Counted from the first letter of the stretch, positions 25,385-37,017 are shown. The stretch is 64,000 bases of DNA from Pseudoscleropodium purum (GCA_963969395.1 OZ017803.1:496001-560000); one strand, 5' to 3'. Program-made: numbers and translations. The notes: generated from the letters alone by a model not told the origin.

Positions 25385-26189
25385 CTGCACCATCGAGGAC
25401 TGGAAATCCTCTCAGTTCTACGCATTCCAGCGTTCAGGGACGCAGCACTGACAATACCATTCGAGCTGCAGGAGACGGTGTGTATTCTATGGAGAGAGTG
25501 TACTAGTAGCGTACATTTCAGGGAATGGTGTCCCGGTAGTTACTGTCCTTCTTGATCAGAGCTTCTGGTACAATTGATTGACAAACTGAAAACGAGAGCG
25601 AACTGAATTGGTGGCGCTTCGGTGCTTGCATTTTTGTATTTAGAGAATCAACTTACGGTACATGAAAATGCTCACAAATAGAAATTAAACCCAGAATGTA
25701 CTCGGAGGTGTTTTTGCAATGCCTGGTCTAGTTGGATCACGATTGACAGGGGTTTACTTTAGAGACTCGGACAAGGTTTTTAGCGTGGCTACGTTAGCTG
25801 GGGTTTTGTACTAGTGATGAACTTGCCCTGGCTATGGAGCCAGACTTTTGTACACTACGTTGGGAACTAAAGGAGATTAATTCCCGTTTCAATGGTACAC
25901 AGATGATGGTGTTGGCGTTTTGCGGAAGCTTCAGAATTGTGTCAACTTTGGAGACTCTAAGAAGAGAATTAGCAGGAGTTGCCGGTAGTTATACTTGTGT
26001 TTGGGCTCTGGTTCCTTCAACTTAGAAGTGTTGTGCTTGTGTTTGAGGTGAGCTTGAGCATTGCATCATTGGTATTGACAAATCGTGATCTGTTGTGCCA
26101 TTGTTGGATGTGTCAATTTATTGAATAGTCTGTGATTGAGTCCTGTTTGCTTGGTTTTCACTTGGGCAAAATAGTATGTGAATGTGTTT

Positions 26190-26480
26190 GAGTGATACGA
26201 AGGTGGGTACCTTAAAAACGCCACTTTTTGCTACTGTACCGAGTTACTATTAGACTAGTCAAATTTTCATATTTTTTTGTTGGCAAGGGGAAGGAGGTTC
26301 CAACGCATCAAAGAATACAACATTTGGATACCACATGCAAAAGTTATGAAGTCTAATTTTTTTTGGGTACATGTTTCAAAATCATTTCTTTCACATAGGT
26401 GCATATTGATTTTTGGAGATGTACATAGAGTGATGGCGGTGATTTTGGGTCAATGGTGCATTTGGAGATGTTCACCTTAT
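26190..26480 (-). repeat. Right long inverted repeat flanking the third small-protein gene
   Basis: Inverted, diverged copy of 23440-23740. The inner end reads GATACGAAGGTGGGTACC, matching in reverse the GGTACC(T/C)xCCTTCGTTA-like sequence near 23710-23725. Confidence 0.55.
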
Positions 26481-26798
26481 AGGACTTCATAGTAAAAGGA
26501 TTGAAATTGTTGATTGGCATCTGTCCCTAGTGACAATACACTAATAGCGTAAAATTAGTTTTCTTTAGCCATATTTTGGCAATTGAATGATTGGAGTGAA
26601 AACCTTCTTGAATGATTTTTATTGAGGTAGGAGATAAAAAAGACCTAATCCATCTCCTATAGACCTTTCTTATCAAGTGCAAATCATCCTTTTGTATGAC
26701 TATCATCTTGAAGCTCTTGTAGGAATAGTCACTCTATAGTAGCCAACCCATTGAGAATGACCCCTTATTTTGGCAACATGAGTTGTTCTATTTTTGTG

Positions 26799-27498
26799 TA
26801 GGGTAGTTGCAAGAAAGAGTGTCCATTTTTTGTAGCATTTTGCCAAAACTATAGTTTTGCACTCAATACTATTAGTAGTGTAAGTACTACAAAACAAAAC
26901 AATCTCAACTATTGATCAAAAAAATCGACGGCTAAAAGTACCGTTTTGAGTACTATGAGTATTGAAATAGTGTTGTTTGAAATAAAACTTAGATTGTTAC
27001 AAAAAATAGATACAATGAGGTAAAAATTAATAATAAATAAAAAATTATGAACCAAAAAAGTTTTAAAATTAGCAATTTGTGAGGACTTGATGGTAATCAG
27101 ATTTCATCAAAAATGAAGCCAGAACCATCTTCATTGTTAAAAAGTGTGTGGACAACATAAAATAATGTTTTCATAAATTCTTTTGGGTCAGCATATGCCT
27201 CTCTAGTGTGAGAATATTTCACTAAAATTTAAGCTCTACATCATTAATTATGGGTACTCCACAATACTAAAAATCCCTAAATCGCAAAGTGTTACAAATT
27301 AGCTAAATTGAAATTTAATTATAAACTTTTTTTTGAATTTTTTTGAAAAATAACAATTCGCTTCATAAATAAGTTGGTCATCTTCAATAAAAAAATTCAA
27401 ATACATTGGCTTCATTAGCCAAATTTTATTGCCAAATTAAACTCCGCAATTCAAAATGTGACAAAAAATAGGACCACGCTTTCTTGCAACTACCCTAT
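26799..27498. mobile_element. MITE-like element, family GGGTAGTTGCAAGAAA (copy 1)
   Basis: Terminal inverted repeats GGGTAGTTGCAAGAAAG (26801-26817) and its exact reverse complement (27479-27495), each flanked by TA, compatible with a TA target duplication of Tc1/mariner type. The interior is about 95 percent simple AT-rich sequence without coding potential. A second family member lies at 27701-28415. Confidence 0.75.
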
Positions 27499-27539
27499 AG
27501 ATAGAGAAGAATAAATGATTAGTTATGGTGCACATATGA

Positions 27540-28515
27540 TACATTTTGATTGGCTATATGATTCTCAATTTTGCAACCAACCCTTGGTTGGATAAAGGAC
27601 GACCTTTATGAGTTATTTGGAACAAATAAAATCTTCACTTAGAAAATTCATGGCAATTTTTTTTGGGAAATAAAATTGTGAAAAATTATAGAATACTTGA
27701 GTAGTTGTAAGAAACACTTGTTCTTTTTGACTCAAAAAGACCCTAGTATTAGTCACAGTACTATGACTTTTGGAATAAAATTTTGAAAAATTAAATTAAA
27801 AATGGATAGTTTGTAAAGGATTCAAAATAGGATGTGTGTGAAATTTCATGCCTAGAAAAATTTATTTCCAAAAGTTATACACAACAAAAGAGTGATGAAA
27901 AATATAGAAAAATAGATATTTTTGAATTTTTTTTTTATAAATAATTCAAAATTCAAATAATTCAAAGAAAAAAATTCCATTTTTTCTAATTTGAAGATGT
28001 TCCTCTTCAATCATTTTGCATCTTTGGCAAATAAAAACTGTGCTTTCTACATGTGTACCTACATAGTGCACTTTGAGTACATATAGAAGATGGATAATTT
28101 GCTGTTTTTAGAAAACTTATCATGGGTTTGTGTAATTTTAGTATAACTCTTTAAATCCCAATTTTGAATTTCAAGGTTGTATTTTTGGGTAGGAAATAGT
28201 ACTAAAACCCCCCTAAAATGGCTCCCACTTGGGGGTAATTTAAATATAATAAAAAAATTTAAAAATTTAAAAATATTGAATGTCTAAGACTACTACATGT
28301 ACACTCCCTTCAAATTTCATAGAAAACAAACATATGACGCAAAAGTTATAAGCCCAAAATCACATGTTCAAGACCAAGGGAACAAAGAATAAGACAAGTG
28401 TTTCTTGCAACTACCCCCTTTTTAAATCTATTTCTGTACATAGGGGAATTTTTTCACTCAACATACCTACACTCCAATTATGCTCAAATGCTTAAGTGGT
28501 TGGAAATGGGTTAGC
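27540..28515 (+). repeat. Dispersed repeat R1, copy 3, split by an insertion
   Basis: The left half (27540-27700) and right half (28416-28515) together are colinear with 6110-6350 and 13555-13805. The break coincides exactly with the ends of the 27701-28415 element, which gives the order of events: repeat first, insertion later. Confidence 0.6.
27701..28415. mobile_element. MITE-like element, family GGGTAGTTGCAAGAAA (copy 2)
   Basis: Begins GTAGTTGTAAGAAACACTTG and ends with its near-perfect reverse complement CAAGTGTTTCTTGCAACTAC. It interrupts dispersed repeat R1. The first 16 or so bases match the ends of the element at 26799-27498, but the interiors differ. Confidence 0.75.
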
Positions 28516-28854
28516 TACCTTAGCAACATGTGACCAACAATACAAGATCCAAGACAAGACAAGTAGTGTTCACCAATATGTACCCAAAATAATAGTATTC
28601 CTAATGTTTCATAGAACTAACTAAAAAATAGTGAATTATATACTAAGAGTATGTTCGCACTTGGTGTGATAGGTGATAATTGCAATGTGAATCTGGTTCA
28701 AAAGTACATCTAAATTTGATCTTTAAACCCTTACTAATTACACTCATTAACACCACTAACACTAAGTGAGAACATACCTTAAATATAACACATAGCTAAG
28801 AGCAAAGTGCAACTCAAACCACTGAAATAGGTTAAGGTAGGGTGCAATAAAAGT

Positions 28855-29135
28855 GAATTGGTTCTAAATGCACCCTCTACCATAGAGGTACATTTTTCTT
28901 TCTTCAATTTACAAGAGGTGTACATTTCAAGAGAGGTACGCTTTTAGAGACCATTGCATTTCAATTTCAGATATTTGTAACTAATTCCAAGAAGGTCCAA
29001 AAAATATGAAATGACTTAAATGACATGCCAATTCCATTTTTTTTCCTATGAAAATTTATAGAAAATTGTTTCAAGAAGTTTAGCTTCCCCCAAAATACAA
29101 TCAGCTCTTAAAAGGTCACTTTAAGAGCACACTAT
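28855..29135 (+). mobile_element. MITE-like element, family GTAGTCTGCTC (copy 2)
   Basis: Near full-length match to 5498-5795: same order of TCTAAATGCACCC, AGGTACATTTT, GTACATTTCAAGAG, AATTTGTAACTAATTCCA and CAATCAGCTCTTAAA. The terminal inverted repeats are degraded here (GAGCACACTAT at the right end), which suggests an older insertion. Confidence 0.65.
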
Positions 29136-29469
29136 CTAACTTAGGGAAGTGTAGCCACATCACTACACAGGCAAGAGTACTAGCCAAGAGTAGTAGAGGA
29201 AAAAGCATCCTTGCAAATATGCGGAGACAAGAGAACTGAGCTCAAGGTTACTCATACTGATCTCTTAAGCACACTCTTTTCAAAGTTACGGAACTCTCAG
29301 TTTAAAATTGTCAGGTCACGGAACACCAGTGAGGACCTGCCAATTAGGAAAGAAAAACATTCAATTCTAGTTCACTTGCGAAAACCAAACCTACATTTGC
29401 TTATTCGTGAACAGAACTTAAGCATACGAGTGAGTCCAAAGCCAAAGGCTCTGAGAGGGACCTTAAACC

Positions 29470-31670
29470 CTAAACCGGAACTGTTGAACCCTTGGGAACT
29501 CCAACAGGTTTTTGCGCCGCGAGGTCGTTGGCAGCGTCGGCTAGCGCTTTCCACGAGAGCGACACGATGTTTTTGATGTGCTCGGGAGGACCCATGTCGC
29601 CCTCGGGAACGTATGTGGCCACCCACACGGCCGTGGCGGTGCCGTCGCGGGGTCCGTCCTTAAATTGCATGGTGGCGGACATGTGACGGTAGCGCGGATC
29701 GCCCTTGAGCACCGTGTACCCCATCATCTTGCTCGCGTGGTCGAAAAGGTCCACGCGCTCCGTCATTTCGTCAGCAAAAGGGATGGCTGGGGATGCAGAA
29801 AAGGCAACCAAAACAAAGGGCACAATGTCAGAATGGTGCAGGAGCTCGAGGAGTGTTGGAAAGCTCATTCAATTCTGGAGATTGATTGCATCATGGTAAT
29901 GTAGGACTCTGGAATCGCAGGTGCGAGCAGGACAGAAAACTAATCTAGTTCGATTTGGAGCTAGTTCATGCTGATGCAGAGTTTTTGAATTTGCAGATGG
30001 GAGCAGTAGCGCGACGACAGAAAACCTAATTCGATCTGGGATCATGTCATGCCGATGTGGGGTTTTGCATTCGTAGGTGGAAGCAGGAGCGCGTGGACAG
30101 GAACCTAATTTTATTTTCGAGATTACTTCAGGGTTTTGAAATTCACCGTCTGAGCTTATTTACGACAACATGGTTCTGACGACATCCCCATTTCATCATA
30201 GGTGTCGTTCTAAGTTGCTGTCCCTGTTAGTGAAATGTGGTGTGGCAGAGTGGAATTGACTGAGAGAGGAGGCGGATTCGAAACTATTCTGCTCGCTCTT
30301 CTTCATTGCACTCACGAATCTGATTTAGACTATTTGATGCAACCACTTGAGATTCAAGGAAATCATTTTAGCCGGTCTAAGGTCAAAGTGCATTGCTACA
30401 CGATCTTTTTGACTCTGATGATCTTCTAGCGTACTAAGAATGAACGACCGCAAATTTGAGGGCAGGGAACCCACAGCATGATCGCGAAGATTCTAAAATT
30501 GGATTCTGCATATAATTGGGTACCCAAATTCAAAAAATGGAAGGTTCTGATTCTTGGTTGTAAGATTGAAAGTGCTACTTGCATTGACAGAGTGTCCAGT
30601 GAGAGGCAATCAAGGTCACAATTCACGAACAATTGGAGGGAGAAAGGAGTCCATTACCAGGTCCCATCTTGACGACACGAATGCTCCCCGGCCCGCCATG
30701 GCCCTGGACCATAGTGGTAGACACGAAGAACTGCGGCAAAGCCTTGCACAGAATTTCGTCTGCATTCCTGCACGCTCCCCAGATCGCGTCCGGGGTTGCC
30801 TCCAGCGTCTCCGTGTGCGTGAACGTCTTCCTGCTGTTCACAGCTCGCTCGAACGCCTTCATCACCATCGTGGCGATGGCTTTGACGTGCTCGGGAGGGC
30901 CCGCTTCTCCCACCGGTTCATACTTCGCCGTCCAGGTGCCTGCGGTGGTCCCGTCCTTCTGCTGTGCGAATTGCATCTCGGCGCTGAAGCTGCTGTAGCT
31001 TTTGTCGCCCTCCAGCACCGTGTAGCCCAGCGTCTTGGTGGCGTCGTCGAACTTGTCCATGCGCTCCTTGACGCGGCCCGCATGCTTAATCGCTGCGCAG
31101 AAAATCCACATTTGCGTCACCTCAAGCTAGCACATGTAAGCCATATTCGTGAGAGAAATTTCAGAGAGATCGCTTTGAGGTGCAAGAGCCGAACTCTCTT
31201 GCGATCAACTTTCAGAGTGGGACGTTGTAGATTACTCTCGAGACCACTCCCATTTCCATTCCAACATCAGTCGCCGTAGACGCTGAGTAGTAAGTCGTGC
31301 TTACACCCAACTTGCTAATTGAAGTCCAGCCAATGAGCATTGGAAGAGACGACTTGCTGTTGCTAATCAACAGGGTTTAGTCAACAAGAGACGGAATCAG
31401 GCACTGAACACCATCTAGCTCAATTACATGAGATCACTCACTCAAATTCATCTGGAATTGGAAGATTGCAACAAGAATGGCGGCGTACGTACCGGGACCC
31501 ATGGTGATGACACGAATGCTTCCAGGCTCGCCATGGCCCTTCTCGAATTCGCTCTTGGCGAAATACTCTGGCATTTGGTGGCAGAGAATCTCGTTCGCAT
31601 GCCTGCAAGCCTCCCAGATGTCATCCGCGGAGCACTGGAGGATCTCGGTGTGCGAAAGGGTTTGAGACAT
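29470..31670 (-). CDS. Tandem two-domain Bet v 1 / PR-10-like protein (three exons)
   Basis: Predicted exons on the minus strand: 31493-31670, 30658-31092 and 29470-29786, total 930 nt, 309 residues plus TAG. Intron 1 (400 nt) and intron 2 (871 nt) both have GT..AG borders, are both phase 1, and both interrupt the glycine of the same MGPG motif. Domain 1 is residues 1-147 and domain 2 is 148-309. Each has a DxIW near its start, a glycine-rich loop (GHGEPGS at 45-51, GHGGPGS at 192-198), a (L/M)GYTVLxGD strand, an xMQF strand and a GPPEHxK C-terminal helix. Exon 2 runs without a stop or a methionine from the end of domain 1 into the start of domain 2, so this is one fused gene, not two neighbours. 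Bet v 1-fold proteins bind hydrophobic ligands in the cytosol; the ligand here is unknown. ATG 31670 is the first in-frame ATG. Confidence 0.85.
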
Positions 31671-31811
31671 GATTTTATGCTGCAGCGTTTCTAATCTGGC
31701 AGAGCTCAATGCGAGAGGAGCGATGGATCCTTCAATTGGAAGAAGTGCAGTGAAGATCGAGCTTAGTGTGGTTGTTGCGGTGTGATTGTTGTGAACGATC
31801 GGAGAGCTTTT

Positions 31812-31821
31812 TGCATATAAC
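31812..31821 (-). promoter_or_regulatory. Putative TATA box of the Bet v 1-like gene
   Basis: On the minus strand the sequence reads TGTTATATGC, about 145 nt upstream of the ATG at 31670. It is the best TATA-like match in the proximal promoter; the transcription start is not known. Confidence 0.4.
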
Positions 31822-31966
31822 AGCTTGGATCGGAATTTAGTTTGACGGGTGACGACTACTGGGCTGACCAAGTACGGAGTATTAAACCAGTCCGGATTGA
31901 CAACGAGACCTTGCGGACTCCAGATCAGGCAAGCGCCCGTCGTATCTTCGAGGGCGACCAGCTAAT

Positions 31967-31989
31967 TTGACTTGGGGTTGACTTTGACT
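31967..31989 (+). promoter_or_regulatory. Cluster of three W-box-type TTGACT motifs
   Basis: TTGACT at 31967, 31978 and 31984, three copies within 23 bp, about 300 nt upstream of the start codon of the Bet v 1-like gene. TTGAC(C/T) is the binding core of WRKY factors in either orientation, and PR-10 genes are commonly WRKY-regulated. Function here is inferred. Confidence 0.5.
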
Positions 31990-31999
31990 CTGTTGGAGT

Positions 32000-34380
32000 T
32001 CAGTGGAGTCGTCAAGAAGTTCTTTTTTCGCAAAACCCCCGACTTGAACCGCTAGGGGGGATATTCTCCCCGGAATGATTTCTTCACAAACGACCCTGCG
32101 TGGGTACCACGTGCTCTCCCGGAGTCCCGGAAGTCACCACGTCACGACGGCTGCAGTCGACTGCAGAGCAGCTGATCTGCTACTCAGCTGCTAGTTGCAA
32201 GATTGTTCGATAAGGATGCATTTTTAAAGATAAACTTTGTGGCGGAAACCAATATGAAAAATATGCCTGTACTGTGCAAGTTGCCCTTCTTTGAGCAGAT
32301 GGTGTGGAGAGGATGAAGTTCGTTATCGAAGTTATAAGCTTATTAGTAGCGAGCTACCACCTTCTTCACGACAAGTTTCTCCCAGACTTGGTTCCCAGTT
32401 ATGCACGAGTTTTCAGTTTCCAGCATACGGAGAATGCCATTCAATTCCCGGTTTACCATCCTCCACCAAAACGATCTGGGAAACTGCAGATAGATATGGT
32501 TGTGCGGGAAACAAACAATCATCTCCCGGTGCGCTGGAACTCCTTACAAAAGTTTCACACGAAGGCTCGTTGGTGTTAAAATGCTTGCTGTGGTTTCATT
32601 ATGATTCAAAGAGCATGTTATTTTTCTAGTTTCGTGATCCTTTTTGTACATTAATATATGCTGTTAAAAATACTAGTGTTCCATTGTTGTTTTGAAGATG
32701 ATAACTTCTTCAAATTAAAGTGCCAGTTAGACAATCGAGGCTATCTATACGTGCCGAGACATATTCGAAGACAGCAGTGAAGTTCAAGGATATTGAAGCT
32801 CAAATACTATTGTTTGGGAGTGAGAGGTTTGCACATTGGACTTCTTTTTGGTCTTACACCGCTATCACGTTCCTTCTTTGAGAGTAGTCACAGCTCCTTC
32901 GAGAAGTTGATGTGGGAAAAGAGGAGCCAATGAGGAGTTGTAGTGCATGAAGGTGTGACACTACTTGTGCAGCTTTGCTACAAGGAAAATGAAAATTGAA
33001 GAACATAGGCGGCTCGAAACATAGGTGGTGCAGTCACATGAATGTATGCCGCGTAGAACACAAGTGGTGTAGGCGGCACAAAACTCAGACACAACTCAAG
33101 TTGGAAGTTCCCTGATAAATTTCTTCAAATGAGTTTCTTCAACTTTGGAGGTGAAGAATGGTCCGGTTCAATTAACAGGGAATGGGTGCTCCACAATCCA
33201 CTCACAATCAATAGGAAAGTGGCATGTCTCAATTCTCCATTAATTGAATCTTGAGTATAGAAGGTGCGACTATCCTAATTATTATTCTACTGCTAGTTAA
33301 ACCAATTGATTGCCTTTGGATTCTAGATATGATCTAATTAAGGTGCATCTTGGCTTAGAAGACAGAAATTCCTATAATGTGTCATGTGAGAATGTGGCAT
33401 ACACACTATTAGTACTTAAACTAATCTGATTAAACCAATTTCCAATTTAACCCTTGAGTGTCCAATATGTGCTTACTAAAATCTAGACCCTTTTGAATTC
33501 ATTCCAATCAAATGATCACCTAAAAAGAGATTTGCATAAATTGACCATATTGATTGGTAGTGGAGACAAACCTAGAGCTCCACGAAGAGGGACACGTCCT
33601 TGAGCACATCCTTTGACAATACCATTGAAAAGATTATAATAGTCAAATAAGAAAATCTGTCAATTTAAGAGGCTAAATTTGAGGCATTGGGGCACTCAAG
33701 GATTAAGCCATGCAAAAAGTGTTAACAAATGATTATTCACCTTGATGTTTCTTGTTCAAGACTTTTAGATGTACATTCATCTTTGGTTACTACTTGTGTA
33801 TATATACACCATTCTTGTGGTTTAGCATTATCTCTTTAGTAGATTGATTAAGGTAATTACATCTAAAATTGCATGAATAAGCTTTGTGGTATAACCAATA
33901 TGCTCTAGAAAATGAACAACAATTTTTGCACATTGTGAAAGGATTATGAATCAATTTACAAGAGGTTCCATAATTTTTGGAAGTATTGTGAATTAGTTTC
34001 AAAATTTCAAAGATGCAAGATATAGGGTGCTAAAAGTGTCATATAGATGATGCCAAAATGCATTTGATGCACATGAAGAAATGACACTAGAGAGAAGTTA
34101 AAACAACAAAAAATGTACCCTAATTTGGCCACTTGTAAGGTTGTCACCTCTATAGTACTATTAATAAAGATACACATTACTCAAAATTCACCTTACATTT
34201 GTCACATTTGTCCTTGTCATGTGCACCATTGTGGGCATCCTCCCTATTTAATTTTCCTTCAAAAATAGGGGTCTATTTTGAAAAGTGGTCAATTTTCAGT
34301 ATTAGTCTATATTTAGTTTATTTCTTCAATCAATATCATTTGTTTTGATTATGTGATTAGTCTCAATATCTATGATTTAG
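32000..34380. other. Spacer, nothing recognised
   Basis: About 300 bp of GC-balanced sequence continue from the promoter and then grade into AT-rich DNA. The open frame at 32291-32629 has no domain. The region just before 34388 should contain the 5' LTR of the copia element, but I could not match it to a 3' LTR. Confidence 0.4.
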
Positions 34381-34387
34381 TTTAACA

Positions 34388-35981
34388 TGGTATGAAAGTG
34401 ACTTTGAGAACCTTGAAAGTTAGTTGTGTAGATCTATGATCTTTCTAAGCTACTTAGCATGGTAGTATGTTCGAAAGTACGAAATGCACTTTTTTTTGTG
34501 TACAATTGAAAACAACATTATATTTCATCTTCTTGTTGTGTCTTCCAATTGTCTTTTCTTCCTATTGTCATTATACCATGTCTAAAGATAACATAGTATT
34601 AGAAGAAGCCTAATCAGTAGGATTGTTCAATTTCCACCAATGGAAATATATGATAACGTGGATAACAAAGAAGAAAAAATTATGGTCAATTTTCTTAGAT
34701 GAGACATCCATCTCCAAGCAAAATGATCTACATGACACAAAGAGCGATGATTTAGAAGAGGATAGAATAGAATATCTAATGTACATCATGATTATGTTGA
34801 TCAAACCAACTCTTCTATCTCAACTAACGAAATATCAAGAGCCAAAACACCTATGGGAATCACTACGCAGATTGTTTGAAATTGCCAATGACAATAGGTT
34901 ATTTGATTTAAGAAATCTTCAAGCTCTCATTCCTTTCTCCTAAGGTGTAGGTGGAGAAGTCTATTTCACCTAGTTCAAGCAAATCCTAGCATATTTGTCT
35001 ACCACTAGTGTCAAAATTGATGATTTTGATCTTGTTCAAATTGTTATGAAATCTTTACCTAACAACTTTGACTACTGGCTATAGAACTATTCTAACTCAA
35101 GAAACTTTCCAACTTTGGATCAACTAAAAAGCTCACCTTATGCTTGAAGAAAGCAAGAAGCAATCTAAATTGGAAGGCAAGAGGTCCGATATTCCACAAG
35201 GTGCAAACACCAAAGCTCTATACTTTTAAGGCTATGCAATATCATTGATAGGGACCACATTACAACTTCAAAGCTTCAATCCAATAGAATCATGGAGGCT
35301 CGATCCAACACTAGATATAACAATTGAAGAATTGAATGTTCTATTGTAGGCAATATTGTCACTCAAAAGATATGTGCCTCAAAAAACTTGCTAACATTCA
35401 GAAATCTAAAACCGAAAGGAGACTAAAACTCAATAACATTCATTCTGCTAACATTTTGTGTGATGAAAGAGATTGGCCAAATCCTAAAATGTGTAGATGA
35501 TCAATATCACTAAACCACTAGATGATGGAAATCATGAGGTATTTAAAGCTACACTTTCTTCAATGGAACTGAACAATTTAGATTTGGATTGGTATTTAGA
35601 TTTGGGGGCTACTCAATATGTTACTAGCAACTTTGATAATTTTTTTGATTTAGGAGAATGATTGGCAATGTTAAAACTGTTGGTGGATAGAATCATCCCA
35701 TTCAAAGAAGAGGAATTGTACGTTATACTTTACCATTTGTAGAAATAAAGTATGTTCATGGTTTTTTGTACATGCTTGGATTGAAGAAAAATTTGCTTTC
35801 AATAGGTTCATTTATTGATAGAGGTATGATTACATGTCTTGATGAGCACAAATACATTTGTTATGATGAAACCACAATCAAATTGTAGCATAGGGAGGGC
35901 ATAAGTAATAAGTAGAATGGTCTTTAGAGATTTGCAACTTACAATTTGGACATTATTGTTGAAATTGCCAAATTGATATTG
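34388..35981 (+). mobile_element. Decayed Ty1/copia element, left part (gag, protease)
   Basis: TGGTATGAAAGTGAC at 34388 resembles a degraded initiator-Met tRNA primer site (TGGTATCAGAGC). Downstream, 34623-34943 encodes a gag-like segment (EPKHLWESLRRLFE, then NRLFDLRNLQAL). At about 35590-35640 a protease-like DLDWYLDLGATQYVTSN is readable, with the usual SGA reading LGA. At 35740-35830 the pre-integrase stretch GFLYMLGLKKNLLSIGSF is clear. Frameshifts and stops separate these blocks, so it is a pseudogene. It continues at 42731. Confidence 0.8.
35977..35981 (+). repeat. Target-site duplication of the chromovirus, left copy
   Basis: TATTG, identical to 42731-42735 directly after the right LTR. 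Five bases is the normal length for Ty3/gypsy insertions. Confidence 0.9.
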
Positions 35982-36175
35982 TGTCACGGACGTGCCATAC
36001 CGGGCCTTATCCAGTAGTTTCGTCCCTAATAGAGTCTCCACCGCCTTTGCAATAAGGATGCCTCTTAAGAACCTTCTCAAAAACGGTGGCCTAGTGTACA
36101 AGTTGTTTCCAATGATTCTAGTAGATTCCAATAGTCTTCATTAGTTTCTATTTGTTTTCGGAAGCTTCCATAAGC

Positions 36176-36383
36176 TTCTGGAAGGTTCTACTTAGTTCTA
36201 CTAGTTTTTGGAAGCTTCCACAAGCTTTCGGAAGGTTCCATTTGGTTCCACTAGTTCCCGGAAGCTTCTACAAGCTTCTAGAAGGTTCCACTAGATCCTC
36301 CTAGTTTCCGGAAGCTTCCACAAACTTCCGGAAAGACCTACGAATGTTTCCAAAGGTTTCCAAGGCCTTATTCCGGAAGGTTC
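36176..36383 (+). promoter_or_regulatory. Array of perfect heat-shock elements in the left LTR
   Basis: Perfect three-unit heat-shock elements TTCnnGAAnnTTC occur at 36176-36188, 36276-36288, 36306-36318 and 36371-36383. There are also several two-unit GAAnnTTC sites (GGAAGCTTCC near 36160, 36210 and 36250) and a TTCnnGAA at 36326. The last perfect site ends 11 bp before the TATA box. This arrangement is expected of a heat-inducible promoter bound by HSF trimers. The same array is repeated in the right LTR. Confidence 0.8.
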
Positions 36384-36393
36384 CTTAGTCTAG

Positions 36394-36401
36394 TATAAAT
36401 A
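36394..36401 (+). promoter_or_regulatory. LTR TATA box
   Basis: TATAAATA immediately downstream of the heat-shock element array; the U3/R border should lie about 30 bp further on. The right LTR has the same sequence at 42505-42512. Confidence 0.75.
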
Positions 36402-36654
36402 GAGAGTTGAGGGCCATTGTCCCTCACTCTCTTCAACACCAGTTGTACCCAGTCATTCTTTGACTTCATATTATCAATACATCTTCTAGTTTTCTCATCT
36501 TGAAGCACGTTCTGAGTCATGTGTGAGGAATCCCTTTACTTCTAGCTTGTTCTTGTCTTTGTTTGAGGTATCCCCTCAAATTTGATCTTGGTTCCGTCCA
36601 AGAGTTGCCGTCCGCAATAGTTTGAAGAGAGTACATCTTTCTCTAGTTCTTTTT

Positions 36655-36668
36655 GATATCAGAGTCTA
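36655..36668 (+). other. Possible displaced primer-binding site
   Basis: TGATATCAGAGTC is close to the initiator-Met tRNA primer-binding consensus TGGTATCAGAGCC. It lies about 36 bp downstream of the LTR end instead of directly next to it, so either the true site is another sequence or this family has unusual spacing. Confidence 0.35.
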
Positions 36669-37017
36669 CTCTTGCAAGATAGAGCATGGATTACCCCTCT
36701 TCTTCAAAGAGTTGTGACGCCTTAGAGGTTGTGGATTACCCACTTCTAAGCTAATATTTTCCTTTTAGCCAGTCTTCATGAGAGTTAGTACATGGACTTG
36801 AATCGTCTTCCTATTTCTACAACTCCAATTACTTTAGAAGTACGTTTTCTATTCAGGTCAAAGGCCGAACTAAGAGATATCATCATTCGAGAGCGAGGCG
36901 AAGAATTCTACTTGAATTTTTTGAGATCTTCACTTCTTGTAGTCATCCCAAGAGTACACGACGCAAAGATTTGTTACTTCATCTACTTGTAAGTCTTCAA
37001 GAAGTACTTTATCTGAG

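Larger units (their letters stand above)
35982..36619 (+). repeat. Chromovirus left LTR (638 bp)
   Basis: Begins TGTCACGG and ends at the position equivalent to the CA end of the right LTR (here TA, a single transition). It matches 42093-42730 base for base except for four C/T transitions near the 3' end, as far as I could compare by eye. The U3 part contains four tandem diverged units of about 50 bp rich in GGAAGCTTCC, then a TATA box (36394-36401). Confidence 0.95.

Noticed and set aside
30240..30285. TGTGGCAGAGTGGAATTG with a later GATTCGAA, resembling a tRNA-Leu/Ser start and T-loop
   Set aside because: A cloverleaf with acceptor stem and anticodon arm could not be formed; the stretch is inside intron 2 of the Bet v 1-like gene.
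30633..30998. 121-residue plus-strand frame opposite the Bet v 1-like exon 2
   Set aside because: Shadow of the real minus-strand exon, which has splice sites and a recognised fold pattern.
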